From the NCBI GenBank assembly GCA_007922225.1, contig ML679971.1:372001-436000 (forward strand): a stretch of 64,000 nucleotides of DNA, given 5' to 3'. Every line of letters begins with the position of its first letter. Position 1 is the first letter of the stretch. Positions 48,901-54,900 of this stretch are shown here, one piece after another. The translations under genes and the position numbers were made by a program. The notes under the pieces are model-generated. The model was not told the DNA's origin. It saw only the letters and a program-made list of their open reading frames with translations, and searched no databases. Source of the stretch: Emydura subglobosa. Its lineage: Eukaryota; Chordata; Testudines; Chelidae.

Positions 48901-51900
48901 CATCCAGTACGTCACCGAGATCATCAGCATAGATCCCTGCTGTGGCTCCATTCTGGGTAAATAGCATCAGCACATCTGTCACCACTTCTGGAGGCCATCA
49001 AGGATACATCTCCCCTATGTGATTGGGGAGGACATCCAATTTCACATTAGTTTAGTTGATGGCATTTGTAAATGTGTAACCCCCATTTCATGTAGCCTTA
49101 AATTGACAGGCAGCCACCGCCTGCCCGGGACTCTCTGAGTGTGTGTGAGTGTATTGAGTAGCCCAACTTCTGATTGTCTGGCTAATACTGAAGCAAAGTT
49201 GGCCATAGGGTAGATGAGAGGGTCCCCTGTCCTTGAATTTGAATGCCCAAGTGAACAAAAACTGCTCTCACCTGAATCAGTGGTGCTGGCTTTTTCAGTC
49301 CTGAGATCTCAGTGCTTCAAAGACCTATGCACATGTTTAATGTTAAGTACACGAGGAGTCCCGCTAGGACTAAAGCTGACCATGAATCTGTGCAGGATCA
49401 GAGCCTAAGTGGAGTGTCTCTGGCTTTGCTCTGTAGCAGATATTGAGGCAATGAATATTTTAAGTTGTAGACGATTAAGGGCCAGATTTTGCTCTGTCAC
49501 ACACCAATCAGCACTATCTCCAGCAGTAAATCAGCAGTATCTCCTCTCAACTCAGTAGAGCTCCACCAGTGTAAATCTGGTGTTAGGAAAAGGAGAATTT
49601 GGCCCTAATGGAGGGTGGGAGGCAATGCATAGTCTTGTGCTTGAAGTGAAGGACTGTGAACTAGAAACTTACATGTTCTGTTTCCAGTTCTACCATGGAT
49701 TGCCTTAGCCAAGTCACCTAACCCTTCTGCTGGACATAATCATAGAGGGGCTTTGTGATGGTTAATTAGTTAATATTCTCTAAAGTGTCAAATATTATTA
49801 TTCAGCTTTGATAGCTGATGTCAACTTGGATAGAGCAAAGCCTATCAAACTGGAAGGTTAAGTAATTTAAAAACATGGATTGTAGAATAATTCTCTTTTT
49901 AGAAGTAAATTCAAGGTTTAAGACAAAACTGATTTATTACCAATGGTCTTCAGCTCCACCAGCATGCCTGGCACGTCACAGACAAAAGTGGAGACAGAGG
50001 TGCTACCTCAAAGAGTGTACAACCTTGGTAGAGAATGGATAGGTGAAGGAAGGAGATCAGGATGCTCCAGAATTAGTGCTGAGCAAGAGAGCTGGCCAAA
50101 TTGTACTAGTTACACATCTTTGTTTTTTGAGAAGACGGGGGTTTATTGAATTCATGAAAAAATGTATTTGAAACTATAAGGCTGTCTTTCTAGAAAGTCA
50201 CACGGGGATTCCCTAGCACAGGATAGCCAGTGAATTCTCTACAGACCATGATTACCTTCTTTAACTTGGATCAGTAACTGGTTAAAAGACAGGAAACAAA
50301 GGGTAGAAATAAATGGTTAGTGTTCAGAATGGAGAGAGTTAAACAGGGGTGTCCCCTAGGGGTCTGTACTGGGATCAGCACTGTTCAACATATTCATAAA
50401 TGATCTGGAAAAGGGTAGACAGTGAGGAGGCAAAATTTGCAGATGATACAAAACTATTCAAGATAGTTAAGTCCAAAGCAGACTGTGAATAATTATAAAG
50501 GGATCTCACAAAACTGGGTGACGGGACAACAAAATGGTAGATGAAATTCAACGTTGATAAATGCAAAGTAATGTGCATTTGAAAACATAATCCTAACTAC
50601 ACATATAAAATGATGGGGTCTTAAATTAGCTTTTACCACTCAAGAAAGATCTTGGAGTCATTGTGGATACTTCTCTGAAAACATCCACTCCATGGGCAGT
50701 AGCAGTCAAAAAAGCTAACCATGTTGGGAATCATTAGGAAAGAGAGAGATAATAAGACAGAAAATATAATGCCTCTATATAATTCCATGGTACACCCATA
50801 TCTTGAATACTGTGTGCAAATCTGGGTTACCCCATCTCAAAAAAAAAAAAAAAAGGGGGGGGGAGGGAATTGGAAAAGGTACAGAAAAGATCAATGAAAA
50901 TTGTTAGGGGTGTGGAACAGCTTCTGTATGAGGAGAGATTAATAAACTGGGACTTTTCAGCTTGGAAAAGAGACTACTAATGAGGGATATGATAAAGGAC
51001 TATAAAATCATGACTGGTGTGGAGAAAGTAAATAAGGAAGTGTCCTTTACTCCTTCTCATATCACAAGAACTAGGCATCATCACATGAAATTAATAGGTA
51101 GCAGGTTTAAAACAACAAAAGGAAGTATTTCTTCACACAGTGCACAATCAACCTGTGAAACTGTTTGCCAGGCCAAGACCATAATAGGGTTGAAAAAAAA
51201 GAACTAGATAAGTTCATGGAGGATAGGCCCATCAATGGCTATTAGCCAAGATGATCAGAGATTTAACCCCATCATCTGGGTGTCCCTAGCCTCTGACTGC
51301 CGGAAGCTGGGAGTGGACAACAAGGGATGGATTACTTGTTCTGTTCATTCTCTCTGAAGTACCTGGCATTGGCCACTGTCAGAAGACAGGACACTGGGCT
51401 AGATGGACCATTGGTCTGACCCAGTATGGGAGTTCTTATGGAGGAACATCCCCCAGTGACTCCAGGCTACAGCATGGGATGCACCACTTTGAAGTCGCTG
51501 GAAGCTGATTGACTCAAGATGGAGTATTGCAAGTTGGACCATATAGTTTCTAGATGGTGCATCATCGTATTAAAGATGATAGTAGCTGCAATCTGCTCAG
51601 TTTTATGCCATTAACATTTGGCCTCTGGATGCCAGGTCATTTTACTAATACAGCCTTGAATTGGGCAAGGTTTGGGGGCATTTTGCTATTGAGTCATGCT
51701 GTCATGCTAATGGAGCAGTCAACAAATTATATAGTTCCTAGGGCGACCTCTCTTGCTGAAGCACTTGCCAAAGATCTTGTAGTGTTTAGCAAGCCATAGA
51801 GGAATTTAGGCCTGAGTCATAGGGTCTGAAAGTCTGAGCTCATCCTACTGTGTGTTCAGATTTGCTTAATCCTCCTCCGAGCAGATAAAGGTTTAGCTAT

Positions 51901-54900
51901 GGTGACATCTTCATTGCAATCTGATATTTCTCCAATTCTGTATGGTGTTGCATCACAACCTTGAGTGCAAGTAAGTTCTTACCACTCTGCGCAAAGAGGA
52001 CGAGGCCAGCCCATACTCCAGGGATCTTTGCCTGCAATGCAGCTGCCAAGCAGACAGTGATCACAGGCTAAAGGGGCCAGTTTTTGAAAACCCTGGGCTT
52101 GGTAAGCCCGTCCTTAGAACACAGGCCTTAGCATTTTTCAAACCATCACTGCTCTCCCCATGTTAAATTGTCAAATGTTACTCACTGGGATGTAGTGGTG
52201 GAGGGAGGGCTTGGTGTAGAAAGCAGTGTCCTGTTACCCTAGGTTCTCTATGTGGTGATCAGTTGCCAACGAACCTCCTCTTAAGGGCAGAAGAAGCTGA
52301 GACAATGCAGCTGTAGAAATCTAAGTGGAATTTCACCCTATTAGAATTCACTCTAGCTGATTCCATGGCACTAACGGTTTGATTTTATCTGTACCCCTAG
52401 GTGGAACAATCCTCACGATCTCTGGAAAATGCTTTAGCCAAAACCCTTCCCTGACTGCAGTCTTTATAGGCACGCAAACCTGTGATGTTATCCGCTTGAC
52501 GGAAGAGACGATTTGGTGCCAGAGCCCGCCGGCTGCTGACTTCTCTAAAGCAGAGTCACAGGACATCTCTGCTCATGTGGGGGTATTCACTGGCAACAGA
52601 ACCTCTCCACTTACTCCCTCCTTGAACTTCCCAAAGAGGAATATCACCTTTACTTACCAAATGGCTTTGACTCCGCTCGTTACCTCCGTGGAAGTAGAAA
52701 TGAAGGATGGCAGCCTATGGTTGGGCATAGAAGGAATAAATGTAACTGATTCAGTGGCTAAGTTGGGAGACTCTGAATGTGAGCTTGAGTTTCAATATGC
52801 CAATGAATCTATAACCTTTTCTCAATGCTCCTTACCATTGAGCACGCTGGAACCTGGGATTTACCCCATCAGAGTTCTCCAGAAGCAGGTGGGCTATGCC
52901 AACGTGACAGCAGCACGGCAGAACTTTACATTAGCTCCACAGGTACAGGCCATCATTCCATCACAAGGCTCAGCTTGTGGCGGGTTGTTTCTCACTATAT
53001 CCGGCCATGCTCTAAAATCCAGGAGGAATTCAGTTCACGTGAGCCTCCCGGGGAACTATACTTGTGAGATCTACAGTTTGGATGACAACGTGATCAGTTG
53101 TGCTCTTCTTCCAAGGGAACCTCCTCTGGGTGACTGGTGGTTGTCCGATGGATATCCAGCCCTTAATGTCACCGTGACTGTAAATGGAATCCAAAGTGTC
53201 TGCCTCGGAGACTGCACACTCCACCTTCTTGAGCAATGGACCCCAAGAGTCGATGCTGTGGCCTGGGAGATCAACGGGACGTTAACGTATCTGCTGATCA
53301 GTGGCCAGAGATTAGCTTCAGCAACTGACAAACCTGTGGTACAAGTGGATAACCACTCCCCTTGTAATGTCACTTTCTGGAATGAGAGTTTTATACAGTG
53401 CCAGACAGGCAGCCTTTACCCAGGTGAGCACAACTTTTCTGTGTCCAACGGAAAAACAGGGCGTGCTTGCTTCAACAGCGGTTCCCCTATCTTCAGCGTC
53501 ATTCCTTGTGTGCTCAAATTTTACCCCCAACATTTCGGTACCAATGGTGGAGGCCTTCTTACCATACAAGGGGCAGCACTGAAAGGAAGGAGCAGCACTT
53601 CCGTTCTCGTTGGGAACCGATCCTGCCTCATTGCAGAGGTCAGCTACGTGGTTCTCCGGTGCTCTGTTCCGTGGGGCAATAGGATCCGTGCATTAACGTT
53701 AGAAATAGATGGCATCTCCTATCAGCTTGGCGAAATCAATTACAGTGAAGAGTTCACCCCCATTTTCCTTTTCCTTCTGCCTCCGGTGGGCCTCGTTTTA
53801 ACGATGACTGTGTCACGGATCACAGGGGTGGAAAGCATGCACGTTTCCATCGGGGACTCCCCTTGCACCAACATCACTGGAAATCACACCACTTTGCAGT
53901 GCTGGGCTCCCCAGCTTCCTGCTGGAGAATACCGGGTCCTAGGTGGCGACTTCGTCAGAGGCTGGGCTTCGTCAAACCTGACGTTCACCTCTCGGCTCAC
54001 TGTCACATCCACACGCAACAACTGGGGTAAGTACGCGCGTGGCTATGGATGACTGTCTTTGTATTTGAAGAGAGGCGATCACTGGTAACCCCTTCCCCAC
54101 CCTGCCTCCACCCGCAAACTAGGGTATTGGGGGTGTGAATGGGGCTGATTTGTTTCTCGTACAGATTGTTATAAACGAGAGTCCTGGCTGGGATTCTGCA
54201 GCCAGGGGGTCTGTCAGCTGCTTACATGCCAAACTTTCTTGTTTTCATAGAATCATAGAAGATGAGGGTTGGAAGGGACCTCAGGAGGTCATCTAGTCTA
54301 GCCCCCTTCTCAAAGCAGGACCAACCCCAACTAAATCATCCAGCCAGGGCTTTGTCAAGCCAGGTGTTAAAAACTTCTAAGGATGGAGATTCCACCACCT
54401 CCCTGGGTAACCCATTCCAGTGCTTCACCACCCTCTTAGTGAAAAAGTTTTCTTAATGTCCAACCTAGACCTCCCACATTGCAACTTGAGACCATTGCTC
54501 CTAGTTCTGACATCTGCCACCACTGAGAACAGCCTAGCTCCATCCTCTTTTGAACCCCCTTTTAGGTAGTTAAAGGTTGCTACTAAATCCCCCCTCATTC
54601 TTCTCTTCTGCAGACTAAATAAGCCTAGTTCCCTCAGCCTCTCCCTCATAAGTCTTGTGCTCCAGCCCCCTAATCATTTTTGTTGCCCTCCGCCGGACTC
54701 TCTCCAATTTGTCCACATCCTTTCTGTAGTGGGGGGCCCAAAACTGGACGCAATACTCCAAATGCGGCATAACCAATGCCGAATAGAGTGGAATAATCAC
54801 TTCCTTCGATCCTACTAATGCAGCCCAATATGCTATTAGTCTTCTTGGGCACAAGGGCACACTGTAGATTCATATCCAGCTTCTTGTCCACTGTAACCCC

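Larger units (their letters stand above)
48957..52400. other. Intron v-w
   Basis: Non-coding. Holds a palindromic MITE (49480-49608), a SINE (49640-49810) and an old CR1 (50230-51440). Nothing recognised in 48957-49470 or 51450-52400. Confidence 0.75.
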
